64,000 bases of DNA. Source: an uncultured Bermanella sp. GTDB lineage: Bacteria; Pseudomonadota; Gammaproteobacteria; Pseudomonadales; Oceanobacteraceae. Position numbers and translations under genes: made by a program. The stretch spans positions 1-64,000 of the forward strand of contig CAJXRF010000004.1 of NCBI GenBank assembly GCA_913058575.1. Reading direction: 5' to 3'. Below the pieces are notes generated by a model, which did no database searches, was not told the origin of the DNA, and saw only the letters and a program-made list of their open reading frames with translations. Positions 19,036 through 28,409 of the stretch are shown here, piece by piece (position 1 is the first letter of the stretch; each line of letters begins with the position of its first letter).

Positions 19036-19938
19036 ATGAGCAGAATTGTGAGTTACCAAGTATTTGTAGAAGTAGTGGAAACTGGCAGTTTGATACAAGC
19101 AGCTGCCAAGTTGCATTATTCCCCGGCGGCTTTGAGCAAACAAATATCTAAACTAGAAGAAAGCTTAAATGTACAATTGTTTCATCGTTCTCATAAGAGA
19201 CTGGATATCACTCAAGCGGGTAGGCAATTTTATCCAAAATGTAAAAGTATTTTAGCGGCTATCAACCAAGCAGAAGATGAGTTGTTGGCTGAACACGAGG
19301 CCGTGGCAGGTACTTTGTGTGTCACCTTGTCTAAAGCATTGGCCCGCTCTAATGTATTTGATGCGTTATCAAGTTTTGCAAAGCAATATCCAAAAATTAA
19401 TTTTGACATTCGCTTCAGTGACCAGTTTGAAGATATGCACAATGAAAACTTAGACTTTGCTTTTCGTTTAGGAACACTCAGTGATCATAGCCATGTGGTG
19501 GCCATACCATTAATGGATACCCAATTAGTAGCATGTGCTACTAAAGAGTATCTGTTAAATAACGGTACACCACAGAGTTTTTCAGATTTAGGGAATACAA
19601 AATTAATAACTCAAACGTCCCAACAGCAATCGCAAGCCTTAAAACGCTTTTTTAAAAAGGAAAAGCTGTCTTGGCAAAATCTTGATCATCATAGTTGTGA
19701 TGATATTGAGGGAGTTTATCAGGCCGTAAAATCCGGTATGGGCATAGGGATGTTATTGGATATTGCCACACAAAAAGAATTAACAAGCGGTGAATTTAAG
19801 ACTGTTTTATGTGAACGCAATCTGCCCCGTAAAAAATTGTATTTAATGTATAAAAAAAGTCAGTGGCAAACTCAGGCTCAATTGGCTTTTAAGCGCTATA
19901 TGAAAAAAGCGTTAGGGGATCAGGTTAGGACTGGTTGA
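19036..19938 (+). CDS. LysR-family transcriptional regulator
   Basis: A 300-residue LysR regulator. The N-terminal winged helix-turn-helix is clear in FVEVVETGSLIQAAAKLHYS followed by AALSKQISKLEESL; the effector domain of two Rossmann-like lobes follows. It most resembles the subgroup regulating single-target genes. The divergent SRPBCC gene is the likely target. Its 3' end overlaps the convergent chelatase gene by 14 bp. Confidence 0.9.
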   Translation: MSRIVSYQVFVEVVETGSLIQAAAKLHYSPAALSKQISKLEESLNVQLFHRSHKRLDITQAGRQFYPKCKSILAAINQAEDELLAEHEAVAGTLCVTLSKALARSNVFDALSSFAKQYPKINFDIRFSDQFEDMHNENLDFAFRLGTLSDHSHVVAIPLMDTQLVACATKEYLLNNGTPQSFSDLGNTKLITQTSQQQSQALKRFFKKEKLSWQNLDHHSCDDIEGVYQAVKSGMGIGMLLDIATQKELTSGEFKTVLCERNLPRKKLYLMYKKSQWQTQAQLAFKRYMKKALGDQVRTG

Positions 19939-20287
19939 CGTATTCTAAAATCCACGAGGGCATCTTTTGGGAGGCGCCAAAATGCTCCATTAATGTGAAG
20001 TGAATAGTTGGGTGATTATGTTGTGCTTGGCTTAAAAGCTTGGGTAAATCATCCGCAACATGAGAGCCTTCGGCAAGAAAGTAGGGCATGAGGGTTATGT
20101 CGTTACAGCCTAGTTGAGTCAGCTCGTCTATGCTGGAGGCCATTTTCGGTGTAGCCAATTCAAGAAAACAGTGGCGTACATGTTCAAATGAACTGGGCAT
20201 GGCAGCGACCTTTTTGGCCAGTGTCGCTATTTCAGCAGTAGAACTGGCTTTACGGCTACCGTGAACAATTAATAATAAAGCTTTCAT
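19925..20287 (-). CDS. CbiX/SirB-type sirohydrochlorin chelatase
   Basis: A short, 120-residue CbiX-type chelatase that would insert a metal into sirohydrochlorin. The two family histidines are present: His9 in IVHGSRK and His76 in YFLAEGSHVADDLP. The short form is a single chelatase domain that dimerises. The start ATG at 20287 gives the natural N-terminus MKALLLIVHGS; upstream frame to 20404 is non-homologous. Siroheme is needed by the NirB nitrite reductase at 57-59.6 kb, which makes ferrochelatase activity attractive, but cobalt chelation for cobalamin is not excluded. Convergent 14-bp overlap with the LysR gene. Confidence 0.85.
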   Translation of the reverse strand: MKALLLIVHGSRKASSTAEIATLAKKVAAMPSSFEHVRHCFLELATPKMASSIDELTQLGCNDITLMPYFLAEGSHVADDLPKLLSQAQHNHPTIHFTLMEHFGASQKMPSWILEYVNQS

Positions 20288-20510
20288 GGGAAAAATCTTA
20301 ATTGAAAGGAGACAAATAACAGCGTTTCTAGCATTAAAACGCCCAGCTACTTTACCCTGATAAGCTTCATTTTGCGAATTACACCGCCTAATTTGGCTTG
20401 CCAAGTTAATGCGGGCTAAAGTGTAACCTTTCTAAAAAGCACAAAATACTTGCTGCTTTCACTTGCAATAAGTTAATTTCAGCCGCCGTTCATTATTTGA
20501 ACAGTTATCT

Positions 20511-20522
20511 GTGCAAAATTCA
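20511..20522. promoter_or_regulatory. 12-bp inverted repeat upstream of jetA, possible operator
   Basis: ACAGTTATCTGT, two 4-bp arms around TTAT, lies 89 bp upstream of jetA in the 206-bp gap that must contain the jetABC promoter. The arms are short, so chance occurrence is quite possible. Confidence 0.25.
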
Positions 20523-20610
20523 CCTTATGCCTGTTTACAAGCATTCCCGCTAGAGTGGTTTTCGGGTAAAGTGGTGGGCTTTTATTTTATTCTTTGGCAC
20601 GCTAAATAGT

Positions 20611-22065
20611 ATGTTTTTTGAACAGGAACGTGTGCAGTTTTTTCGCCCCCTCACCAGCAAGTACCGTGAACAAATGGTGGAGTGTCTTAAGGAACTGTAT
20701 AAACAGCTTTTCTCCAGCTCCCATGCTGGCTCCAGCGATTACGGGCAAGCTTTAAGCCGTGAGAGTTTGCTTAATATTTTCTCAGAAGCGTTAGTGCGTG
20801 CCCCAGTGATTCAGGATGACAGCGATGATGAAGAAAGGCGCTTTAAAAGTCACAAAGAATTAGCGTCTTGGCTACTCAATACCATGATCGAACATGGCTG
20901 GATTGAAAAGCAGGTGGACGAAGCTACCTTACAATCCAGTTTTAGCTTTAGCCGTTGGGGCAGACAATTTGTTGAGCCCTTCATGGATGGCCAGCGTTCT
21001 CAACAGGTTGCTCGCCACCGTAATACCCGAAATGTTCGAAATGCCCTTGAAAGCTTTTTAGAGCATGGGGAAGTATACGATTTACTAGATGCTTTTGAAT
21101 TTAGTGAGCGCATCATTACAGATTTTACCGATGTAATTGGTGAACTGGACGAACGTAAGCGAGATTTAGTACGCGAAATGGAAGGCCAGGGTATGGCTCA
21201 GCATGCCAGTGAGCAGTTTTTTGATTTCATGGAAAAACGCTTCCAGCCTGATTTATCGGTGCGGTTATCTGCCGATAACGTTGAAAAATATCGCAGCCAA
21301 ATAAGTGAACTGGTTGAGCAAGTGCGTCACAGTCCAAATGAATTTAAAACATCCGCTGAAAAGCGTTTACGAGAATTACTGCCCGATCAAGTGAAAGGCA
21401 ATAGTTCTTTATTATGGCTGATACTGGATGATATCGAGCATCGATTAAAAAGTGCTTGTGAGCACATTCTTCCCTTGGTACGAAAATCTCTACAAAATTT
21501 CACCAAACGCGCCGATATTATTATTCGTCAAATGAGTTATTTGGCCAGTCAAAAGAACAATGACGTAGTGGCGGTGTGTAAGCAACTTTCCAGTTTAAAG
21601 CCTGCCGAGCAAAATGCTCAATTGGATCGTGTTTCGCAATTAATGGCAGTACCGCAATTAGGTTTTGTGGATCCAGGCCAGGTTCGTTTACAACCTCCAC
21701 GCCGGCGTACGGTAATTGATAGTGCGGTTGACGAAGGGCTTGAAAGCGTTGATCAAGGTAGCCGTCGTGAATTGTATGTGCAACAGGCACTAGATCAGGC
21801 GTTCTTCGTGAACAACAACCAAGTTCGCACGTTTATGGTTGAACAATTTAAGCAACGTAACGAAATTCGCTCTAGCGAAATTCCGGTTAATTCAGCTAAT
21901 GATCTATTGGCAATTGCTCACGTAGTGAGTATTGGTGCGGTGGATAACTTATCCAGTGAATATCATTTCGAATTAAAATGGATCGATCAGCAACAAGATG
22001 AATACTTTGCTCAAAAAGATGTCTTTAGTATTCGCTTAATGAAAAATGAAAGCGCTGTTGTTTAA
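20611..22065 (+). CDS. jetA: Wadjet JetA / MksF-like kleisin subunit
   Basis: A 484-residue protein in first place of a jetA-jetB-jetC operon. JetA/MksF proteins are kleisin-like subunits that bridge the heads of the SMC-like JetC motor. No short catalytic motif is expected; what is visible is an N-terminal winged-helix-like region (LASWLLNTMIEHGWIEKQVDE), long charged helices in the middle, and a C-terminal segment ending in the NSANDLLAIAHVV region. It resembles the DUF5716-type JetA rather than the DUF3375 type, but I hold the subtype loosely. The identity rests mainly on its two clearly recognisable partners. Wadjet complexes recognise and cleave circular plasmid DNA. No obvious ribosome binding site precedes the ATG. 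Confidence 0.85.
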   Translation: MFFEQERVQFFRPLTSKYREQMVECLKELYKQLFSSSHAGSSDYGQALSRESLLNIFSEALVRAPVIQDDSDDEERRFKSHKELASWLLNTMIEHGWIEKQVDEATLQSSFSFSRWGRQFVEPFMDGQRSQQVARHRNTRNVRNALESFLEHGEVYDLLDAFEFSERIITDFTDVIGELDERKRDLVREMEGQGMAQHASEQFFDFMEKRFQPDLSVRLSADNVEKYRSQISELVEQVRHSPNEFKTSAEKRLRELLPDQVKGNSSLLWLILDDIEHRLKSACEHILPLVRKSLQNFTKRADIIIRQMSYLASQKNNDVVAVCKQLSSLKPAEQNAQLDRVSQLMAVPQLGFVDPGQVRLQPPRRRTVIDSAVDEGLESVDQGSRRELYVQQALDQAFFVNNNQVRTFMVEQFKQRNEIRSSEIPVNSANDLLAIAHVVSIGAVDNLSSEYHFELKWIDQQQDEYFAQKDVFSIRLMKNESAVV

Positions 22066-22137
22066 CGCAGCCGTTAAAATACGATTTTTTCAGTCTTAAA
22101 AATGCGCTAAATTTTAAGGCTTGAAACCAGGAAAAAC

Positions 22138-22872
22138 ATGTTAAATAAAATAGAACAGCTTCTTGATAAAGAAGGCATCATTTTAAAAGAGTTTACCGAA
22201 CTGCTCATTCGCTTAATGGATTATGGGGTGATTTGTCGCGACGAATCTCAAGTCGAGCAAATTCTTTATGACCGCTACTTACGTATCGAACAAATCATGC
22301 AAGATTATTTGTCATTAATGGGCATTCGCTTGCAACATGATCGCCGTTTTCAGTTTGTACGGTGTTACCCACCGGGTGCGCAAATCCCTGGTATGGAAGA
22401 TGACGATCAGCCATTTAATGGCGGCCTACGAGTACGTTTATCTCAAAACGAAGTGGCCTTGGTATTAGTGCTGCGCAGTCAATACGACAAAGCATTACGG
22501 GAAGGCATGGTTGATGAGCAAGGTTGTGTTTTAGTTTCGCTTGAATCGCTTAGTATTGCGTTGAAAAATTTACTGGGCCGCAGCTTGCCAGATCAGTTAA
22601 CCGAGCGAAAAAATTTATTTCGTCGCATGCGTCAATTACGCCTTATTCAATTAAGTAACGAAGACGCATTAGACAGCAGTGAATTTTGGTTAAAGGTTAG
22701 ACCTATGATCATGAGCTATGTCAGTGATGATGTGTTAAGCAGTTTGCTCAATGAAGATGACACTTCCATGAAGGAAGGGCTTTCTAGTCAAACAGATGAA
22801 CCTAGTCAGGTTAACGAGCCAGATGAAGCTAGTGAAATAGAGGCTGATGAAAGCCAAGAGGAGACAAACTAA
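22138..22872 (+). CDS. jetB: Wadjet JetB / MksE-like subunit (DUF4194)
   Basis: A 244-residue protein matching DUF4194, the MksE/JetB winged-helix dimer that binds the kleisin. The segment [25 protein letters not shown] and the following CVLVSLESL are characteristic. The last 45 or so residues are an acidic, low-complexity tail rich in Glu, Asp and Ser. An AGGA ribosome binding site precedes the ATG. Its TAA stop overlaps the ATG of a short jetC-like relic (TAATG), so ribosomes would re-initiate into that relic rather than directly into jetC. Confidence 0.9.
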   Translation: MLNKIEQLLDKEGIILKEFTELLIRLMDYGVICRDESQVEQILYDRYLRIEQIMQDYLSLMGIRLQHDRRFQFVRCYPPGAQIPGMEDDDQPFNGGLRVRLSQNEVALVLVLRSQYDKALREGMVDEQGCVLVSLESLSIALKNLLGRSLPDQLTERKNLFRRMRQLRLIQLSNEDALDSSEFWLKVRPMIMSYVSDDVLSSLLNEDDTSMKEGLSSQTDEPSQVNEPDEASEIEADESQEETN

Positions 22873-22982
22873 TGTTCTTAAAAAAGTTTGTTTATGTTAA
22901 TTGGAAAAATATTCCTGCTACCGATTTTGCCAATTGTGAAGCGCGACCTATTAATATTCTAGTGGCCGGCAAGGAGGGATAA
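22872..22982 (+). pseudogene. 36-codon relic of a second jetC 5' end (possible leader peptide)
   Basis: The frame begins [19 protein letters not shown], matching the first 19 residues of jetC except one (Lys for Gly), then diverges to ARPINILVAGKEG and stops at TAA three bases before the jetC ATG. Most of the nucleotide differences over the shared part are synonymous, so both copies evolved as coding sequence before this one was cut down. It lacks the P-loop. Its ATG overlaps the jetB stop, and its last codons contain the AGGAGG-type ribosome binding site of jetC. It therefore looks like the scar of an exchange of jetC alleles that now acts, by position, as a coupling leader. Confidence 0.8.
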
Positions 22983-22985
22983 CTC

Positions 22986-25900
22986 ATGTTTTTGAAAAAG
23001 TTTGTTTATGTTAATTGGGGAAACATCCCTGCTACTGACTTTGAATTCGGCCCAATAAACTTATTAAGCGGTGGCAATGGTTCAGGTAAAACCACCGCCG
23101 CGGATGCCATTCAAACTATCATGACAGCCGCCCATGATAACTTATTTAACTACAACCCAGGTCAAGACGAATCCACACAAAAAGGTCGCGGTAAACAAGT
23201 ACGAACCTTAGCCAGTTATGTGTTGGGTTGTGATGATGGTTCGTATGCTCGCCCAGGCGGTGCCAATGGTTATTTAGCAGCGGTCTTTCACCCAACTAAA
23301 GGGGAAAGTGCTCAACCCTTTACAGCCATCATTGGCGTCAGTGCCTATATCGATAACGCCGCAGGTAAACCAGTTGCTAGGCAAAGTGATTTTTTATTAA
23401 TGGTGGTATCGGGTCACGAACTGACTCAAAGTGATTTTTTATTGGAAGACACTAGCAGTAAACAAGCAGTGGGTGTGGATAAAATATTTAAGCGTTTGCA
23501 AAAACGTTGCGGTCAGCGTGCAGTGGAAAAGTACGACACTAAAAAGCAGTATCTGCGTCGTCTCTATGGTGCATTACGGGGTCGTGACGATGCCGTCAGT
23601 GAGCGCGAAGCATTAAATGCAGCAAAAGCTTTTTCACGCTTCATGGCTTATAAACCGGTAAAAAGTATTAACGGTTTTGTGGCCAATGAAATACTCGAGA
23701 AAAAAGATTTAGGCGAAGCCATTAGAAGTGTTAGTGATCTGATGAAGACTATTCACTCAATGGAATCTGAGTCAAAATCTTTAATGGCAAACATTGAAAT
23801 TTTAACTAACGCAAAGGTTCATAGCGAAGTTTATATTGATCAGTGGATTAACTTTCAAATAGCGCATTATGTGTCTGCCAGAAGCCAGTATTTAGAAGAC
23901 CAAAAACTTTACAGTGACGCTAAACATTATCAGCAGTCATTGCGGGGCGATCTAACCAATAAAGAAACAGCACGTGAGGTTTCTGGTGGTAGACGAAACC
24001 AAGCCAGAGAACAGCAAGTTAGCTTAGAAGCGCGCCGTAAAGGCATTGCGGTTCTAAAGGATAAAGATCAACTAGAGCAAGATATTGAAGGCTATAAAAA
24101 AGAACTTCAGCACCATTCAACTTTATTGTTAGATCAAGATAATCAATTAAAATTCACTTTAGATGCCACTAAAAGTATTGTTAAATCTTTACTAAATACC
24201 AGTATAGGAATAGAGATTCCAGCTTTGAGTGATCGCGGATTTTTAGCGAAAAGCAAAGAAATGTTAGTTCTTAGTGAGGAAGGGCAACTTAACTTTTCAG
24301 CGATTCTAAATAGAGATATGATCGATATTTCACCTTTAGAAGCGCATCTAGATCAATCGGTTAAGCATCAAGAGCAAATTAATCAGTGGTATGACAAGTG
24401 GTTTAGTGCACAGTTGTCAGCTAAAGGTATTAGCTTGCGGGATCAATTACAGCACCTAGGAATTAGTCGCGATCAAAAACTTAAAAGTCAGCAAAACAAG
24501 ATTCAGCAGATCCAGCGTGATATTAATCGATTAGAATCCAGTCAAGTTAGTTATCCGCACTTTGTAGAAGCGGCTCTTGATGCCATATCAAAAGAATGCC
24601 CACAAGCAGACCCTAAGGTGCTATGTGACTATGTAGAGATTATGGACGGCGCTTGGCAGAATGCTATTGAAGGCTACATTGGTGGTGCTCGCTTCTCTAT
24701 TATTGTTGAGTCTGATTTTGAACGTGATGCCATCAGCATTGTACGTAGTATGCCTGGTGGCAACCGTGCGAGGGTTATTCAGGGCAGTAAAGCTAAGCAA
24801 GATAGCGACCGCTTGAAAGTGCCCCATAATTCCATTATGAATTTAATGAAGTTTGATCATGCTACAGCCAAACATTATTTAATGGCCAGCTATGGCAGTG
24901 TCGAACAAGTACCAGATGCAGCGACCTTACGTAAGACCCGCCGTGGTCTAACGCAAGATGGTATGGGGTCGGGTTCTTATTCCATGTATCGTTGTGACAT
25001 GAATGATGCTGAGTTGGTGTTTGGTCAAGGTGCTAGAGAGCGTGCACTAAGTGCTAAGCAGCGTGAACAGCAGAGCCTTGTCGAGCAAGCAAATTCAGCT
25101 CAAATTAGTTTACGTGAGGTGCAGGACTTACTTTTATCTGTTAATCAGCTACGTAACTTAAGTTACGCTGACCAGTTGCAGAAAATGGTTTCGGTGAACC
25201 GTCAATGCCAAAACTCTGAGAAGCAACTAGAACAAATAGATTTGTCTGACGTTGAGGAAATAGAACGTGAATACGAAGGCATAAAGTCATTAGTAGTAGA
25301 GCTTGATCTGTACATTCAGGCACTTGATACAGAGCTAGGTGTATTAGCGCAAAAGCTACAAGAGAGTGAAAGGCAATGTAAAATATTAAGCGATAAACAG
25401 GAAAAAACCGCATTAGACGCTGAAAAAAATGAAGATTATTTACGCACTATTTCAAAAATATGGCCAGATTTCGACGCTGAAAAACGCTTGGAATCAGCCG
25501 ATAGCGAGGCTGCTTCTACCTCGGCAGAAATAGCAGCAGCCCAACATCGTTCAATCCTTAGTGAACTAAACAGTCGAGCACATGCCTTAGAAAGTAAAAT
25601 CAGAGAACACAATCAGGTATGTCAAACTGAGGACTCAATCGTTTATACCTTGAATTTTAGCGATGAGCATAATGTAGATTTCTTTCAAGGAATATGCGGC
25701 ATTCAGCGTGAGTTAGAGCATTTTCATAATCGTTTAAAAAACAATATTCTTGTTGAAAAGCAAGATAAGTTATCCAGCTTAAAAGACAGTTTTGACAATG
25801 CGTTTGTAACCAATCTTTGCCATAGTATTCACCAGTCTATTAGTGACGGTAAGCGCGTATTAAAAGAACTAAATAAAGAGCTGATGCACCACAGGTTTGG

Positions 25901-26621
25901 TACGGATAAGGAGTCGTATCGCTTCGCTTGGGAATGGGTACCTGAGTTTAAAGACTATTGGGATTTCTTTGAGGAGGTTATAAAAAATCCATTTATAGGC
26001 GAGGGGCAGACCTTGTTTGAAGTGGAGTTGAGTGCTAAGTCTATTAAAGTGCGCGAACAGCTGATGTCTATGTTGCTCGATGACGACGAACAAAAAGCCA
26101 TGCGTGAGCTTGATCGTTTATCGGATTACCGAAACTATCGCTCTTACGAAATTTATAAACACCCTGAAGGTAAAGAGCCTATTGCTCTTTCGCAATACGG
26201 TACCGGTTCTGGTGGGCAGTTAGAAACCCCTGCTTATATTATTCGCAGTGCCGCTATTACTTCGGCGTTCCGCTTCAATCAAGGGGACAGTCACTTGCGA
26301 ATGGTACTGGTAGATGAAGCTTTCTCTAAAATGGATGAAACCCGTTCTAAAGAAGTGATTAACTACCTAACCGAAAGCCTAGGGTTACAGTTATTGTTTA
26401 TCATGCCTACCAGTAAGTCTGGGCCTTTCATGGACTTAATTAGTAACCAGTATGTGTTTAGCAAGGTGCCGTTGACATCGGGCAATCGTGGCGAATTGAA
26501 TACTCGGGTACTGGTGGATAGGCAACAGTGTAACCAGGAAAAAATTCAAGAGTTGTGGGCGCATCATAGAAAAGTGGTTCGCCAGCAAGCCGAATTGGAT
26601 TTTATGGAGACTTTTTCTTAA
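22986..26621 (+). CDS. jetC: Wadjet JetC / MksB-like SMC-family ATPase
   Basis: A 1211-residue SMC-like motor. Walker A is GGNGSGKT at residues 29-36, the ABC signature-like segment is YGTGSGGQ near 1080, and Walker B is LVDEAF with Asp1110-Glu1111. The middle is long heptad-rich coiled coil (about 290-520 and 690-960) around a hinge-like domain near 540-660. The N-terminal block TAAHDNLFNYNPGQDE and TLASYVLGCDDGSYARPGG is characteristic of JetC. In known Wadjet systems the JetABC complex extrudes DNA loops and presents small circles to the JetD nuclease. The ribosome binding site AAGGAGGG is very strong. A 69-bp gap separates its stop from the convergent jetD. Confidence 0.93.
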   Translation: MFLKKFVYVNWGNIPATDFEFGPINLLSGGNGSGKTTAADAIQTIMTAAHDNLFNYNPGQDESTQKGRGKQVRTLASYVLGCDDGSYARPGGANGYLAAVFHPTKGESAQPFTAIIGVSAYIDNAAGKPVARQSDFLLMVVSGHELTQSDFLLEDTSSKQAVGVDKIFKRLQKRCGQRAVEKYDTKKQYLRRLYGALRGRDDAVSEREALNAAKAFSRFMAYKPVKSINGFVANEILEKKDLGEAIRSVSDLMKTIHSMESESKSLMANIEILTNAKVHSEVYIDQWINFQIAHYVSARSQYLEDQKLYSDAKHYQQSLRGDLTNKETAREVSGGRRNQAREQQVSLEARRKGIAVLKDKDQLEQDIEGYKKELQHHSTLLLDQDNQLKFTLDATKSIVKSLLNTSIGIEIPALSDRGFLAKSKEMLVLSEEGQLNFSAILNRDMIDISPLEAHLDQSVKHQEQINQWYDKWFSAQLSAKGISLRDQLQHLGISRDQKLKSQQNKIQQIQRDINRLESSQVSYPHFVEAALDAISKECPQADPKVLCDYVEIMDGAWQNAIEGYIGGARFSIIVESDFERDAISIVRSMPGGNRARVIQGSKAKQDSDRLKVPHNSIMNLMKFDHATAKHYLMASYGSVEQVPDAATLRKTRRGLTQDGMGSGSYSMYRCDMNDAELVFGQGARERALSAKQREQQSLVEQANSAQISLREVQDLLLSVNQLRNLSYADQLQKMVSVNRQCQNSEKQLEQIDLSDVEEIEREYEGIKSLVVELDLYIQALDTELGVLAQKLQESERQCKILSDKQEKTALDAEKNEDYLRTISKIWPDFDAEKRLESADSEAASTSAEIAAAQHRSILSELNSRAHALESKIREHNQVCQTEDSIVYTLNFSDEHNVDFFQGICGIQRELEHFHNRLKNNILVEKQDKLSSLKDSFDNAFVTNLCHSIHQSISDGKRVLKELNKELMHHRFGTDKESYRFAWEWVPEFKDYWDFFEEVIKNPFIGEGQTLFEVELSAKSIKVREQLMSMLLDDDEQKAMRELDRLSDYRNYRSYEIYKHPEGKEPIALSQYGTGSGGQLETPAYIIRSAAITSAFRFNQGDSHLRMVLVDEAFSKMDETRSKEVINYLTESLGLQLLFIMPTSKSGPFMDLISNQYVFSKVPLTSGNRGELNTRVLVDRQQCNQEKIQELWAHHRKVVRQQAELDFMETFS

Positions 26622-26690
26622 AAAGCAAGAGATTTTATCTAAATTACAGTGCAGTCACGAGCGTCTTATAATTTTAATTTAAGATCTAGG

Positions 26691-27713
26691 CTAGTCAGCT
26701 AAACCTAGATCTCTAATTAATATTGACTCCTGATGTACATCGGTAAACGTAGCCATACTTAAATGTTTGCGTTTCTCCATTGCATCATAAGCTGGTTGCC
26801 ATTTTCTAAGGGCTGGATATTGATTTTTTAGTGATTCAAAAATCTGGTTGCCTTTATCATCTAAATCTCCCCAATAAAGCTTATCGCCTTGAATGTCAGA
26901 CCATAAATCGTAACAAGCTTGCTTAATATGATCACTTACTTCCCTACTAGCATGAAGGTCGACAATATCTAAATTACTAACATCTGATTTCGTCACTCTA
27001 TTACCAAAGCCATACACTAGCATCCAGTCGACTGGCAGCTTGTCTTGTAGATAATGATATGTATCCATGTTCTCAACAATTAAACACTGCTTGGGAATGT
27101 TTCGTGCGTAAAAATTAAGTATAACTTTCCTAGGCCTAATATTTAGGGATAGTTGTGGATGGACAGAAATTAAATCGAAGATGTCCTTGTCTGTTAATTC
27201 TTTTGACTTGTTTGTTAATAGCGCAGATAGCTGCTGTTGAGATAATTTTTCTTTTGCAAGTAAGCTAGCAGCTTTCAATATGTTGTCTAGCGCCTCTTTT
27301 GGTGAGCTTCCCCAGTGTTCAGCGTTAAAGTTTTTATACTTTAAGCATTGAATATCATGTCGATTATGAATAAGGCGCAGCCATTCATTTTTAAATTCAA
27401 GCACTGGGTCTGGAATAAAATTAGAATAGTTGATTAGCTCGGGCATATAATCTAGCTTTAATTTGAAGATTAAAGATGTGATACCCTCTATTTCATCTTG
27501 ATGTTTAGGTTTTAAATCATGAATCCATGGCTGCGTATTCTGTAAAGTATTTAATTCGTAATGTAGATAGTCGTCTGAAATATCAGATAAGTTATTGACC
27601 CCTTTTAGAAATTTTTTAGTTTTAAGGTTTATTCGTAAGTCTTGGTTCATTGAGGTTGGATTATCCTTCAATGCAACTCTTATAATATGCTTTATTAATT
27701 CATCTTCAGTCAT
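26691..27713 (-). CDS. jetD: Wadjet JetD / MksG-like Toprim nuclease, convergent to jetABC
   Basis: A 340-residue protein with the JetD layout: an N-terminal DNA-binding half (DUF3322-like) and a C-terminal Toprim domain (DUF2220-like). Toprim metal ligands are in place: Glu214 in LIVENMDTY and Asp283/Asp285 in YWGDLDDKG. Typical JetD proteins are longer, and this one ends soon after the Toprim core, so a C-terminal tail may be missing; the catalytic residues are not. It is on the opposite strand to jetABC, whereas Wadjet operons normally carry all four genes in one direction, and it looks more AT-rich than jetABC. It should be the subunit that cuts plasmid DNA. Confidence 0.85.
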   Translation of the reverse strand: MTEDELIKHIIRVALKDNPTSMNQDLRINLKTKKFLKGVNNLSDISDDYLHYELNTLQNTQPWIHDLKPKHQDEIEGITSLIFKLKLDYMPELINYSNFIPDPVLEFKNEWLRLIHNRHDIQCLKYKNFNAEHWGSSPKEALDNILKAASLLAKEKLSQQQLSALLTNKSKELTDKDIFDLISVHPQLSLNIRPRKVILNFYARNIPKQCLIVENMDTYHYLQDKLPVDWMLVYGFGNRVTKSDVSNLDIVDLHASREVSDHIKQACYDLWSDIQGDKLYWGDLDDKGNQIFESLKNQYPALRKWQPAYDAMEKRKHLSMATFTDVHQESILIRDLGLAD

Positions 27714-27868
27714 AATGTTAATTCTTGATATAATATTAATTGGAGTCGGTCATTCAATTTTTGTGGTAATTATCCCCTTAAGATATGATCACCTAATCAA
27801 TCCAAGAGTATTTAGTAATTACCCTGATGTAAATTCAGCCTTCTAGGCTAAACTTATGGAATAGGCAC

Positions 27869-27898
27869 AAAAAAGGCAGCTTCCATGCTGCCTTTTTT
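27869..27898. terminator. Strong bidirectional hairpin terminator
   Basis: A perfect 12-bp stem AAAAAAGGCAGC/GCTGCCTTTTTT with a 6-nt loop. It lies between the jetD 5' side and the next + strand gene, so it isolates the defence locus from the genes to the right rather than ending a gene of its own. Confidence 0.8.
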
Positions 27899-27968
27899 GC
27901 TTTTTCGGACCAGTTAAGTGCCTAGGCATCTTAAAAAGGGTGCTTTTAAATTGGGTTAGGAGACCGTG

Positions 27969-28334
27969 ATGAAAAGCATGTTACTTCTTATGACGCTGTT
28001 GTTGGGCATAAGTTCCGCGGTGGCTGAATTAGATTTAAGAAAGTTTCAGTCGCCAATATTAGATGCTCAAGCCAGTGCAAAGAGTGGCTTACCTAGATTT
28101 ACAGCCTATATTGTGGATAAAAATGAAGCACCGCGCATTCCTGGTGTGGATGCTGATCAAAAACGCATCATTAAAAATAAATACGCTCTGCGGGTTATGA
28201 ACGAATACCGCCTCTATGAGAGTAAGGCCACGCCTAAAAAGACATCCTCCAAGCAAAGGCTCCATGAAAAAATGTTACTGGAGCGATACTGCACCCGCTA
28301 TAATCGGCAATTGCTAAAGTTATTGGGAATGTAA
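27969..28334 (+). CDS. Small exported protein of unknown family
   Basis: I do not recognise this 121-residue protein. It has a clear signal peptide (MKSMLLLMTLLLGISSAVA, cleavage after AVA) and a basic, Lys/Arg-rich mature part ending in a helical segment with one Cys. The ATG at 27969 is preferred over the GTG three bases earlier; AGGAG lies six bases before the ATG. It is the first gene after the strong terminator. Confidence 0.65.
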   Translation: MKSMLLLMTLLLGISSAVAELDLRKFQSPILDAQASAKSGLPRFTAYIVDKNEAPRIPGVDADQKRIIKNKYALRVMNEYRLYESKATPKKTSSKQRLHEKMLLERYCTRYNRQLLKLLGM

Positions 28335-28409
28335 ATGAAAGGCTGTTTTGGGTGTGTCACCCATTGGATGTGTCATAGTGATCTTTCTTTTATGACGGTG
28401 ACGATTTAA

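Noticed and set aside
27595-27846. Hydrophobic 83-residue + strand frame opposite the jetD start
   Set aside because: It overlaps the jetD N-terminal codons on the other strand, has no ribosome binding site and looks like an antisense shadow.
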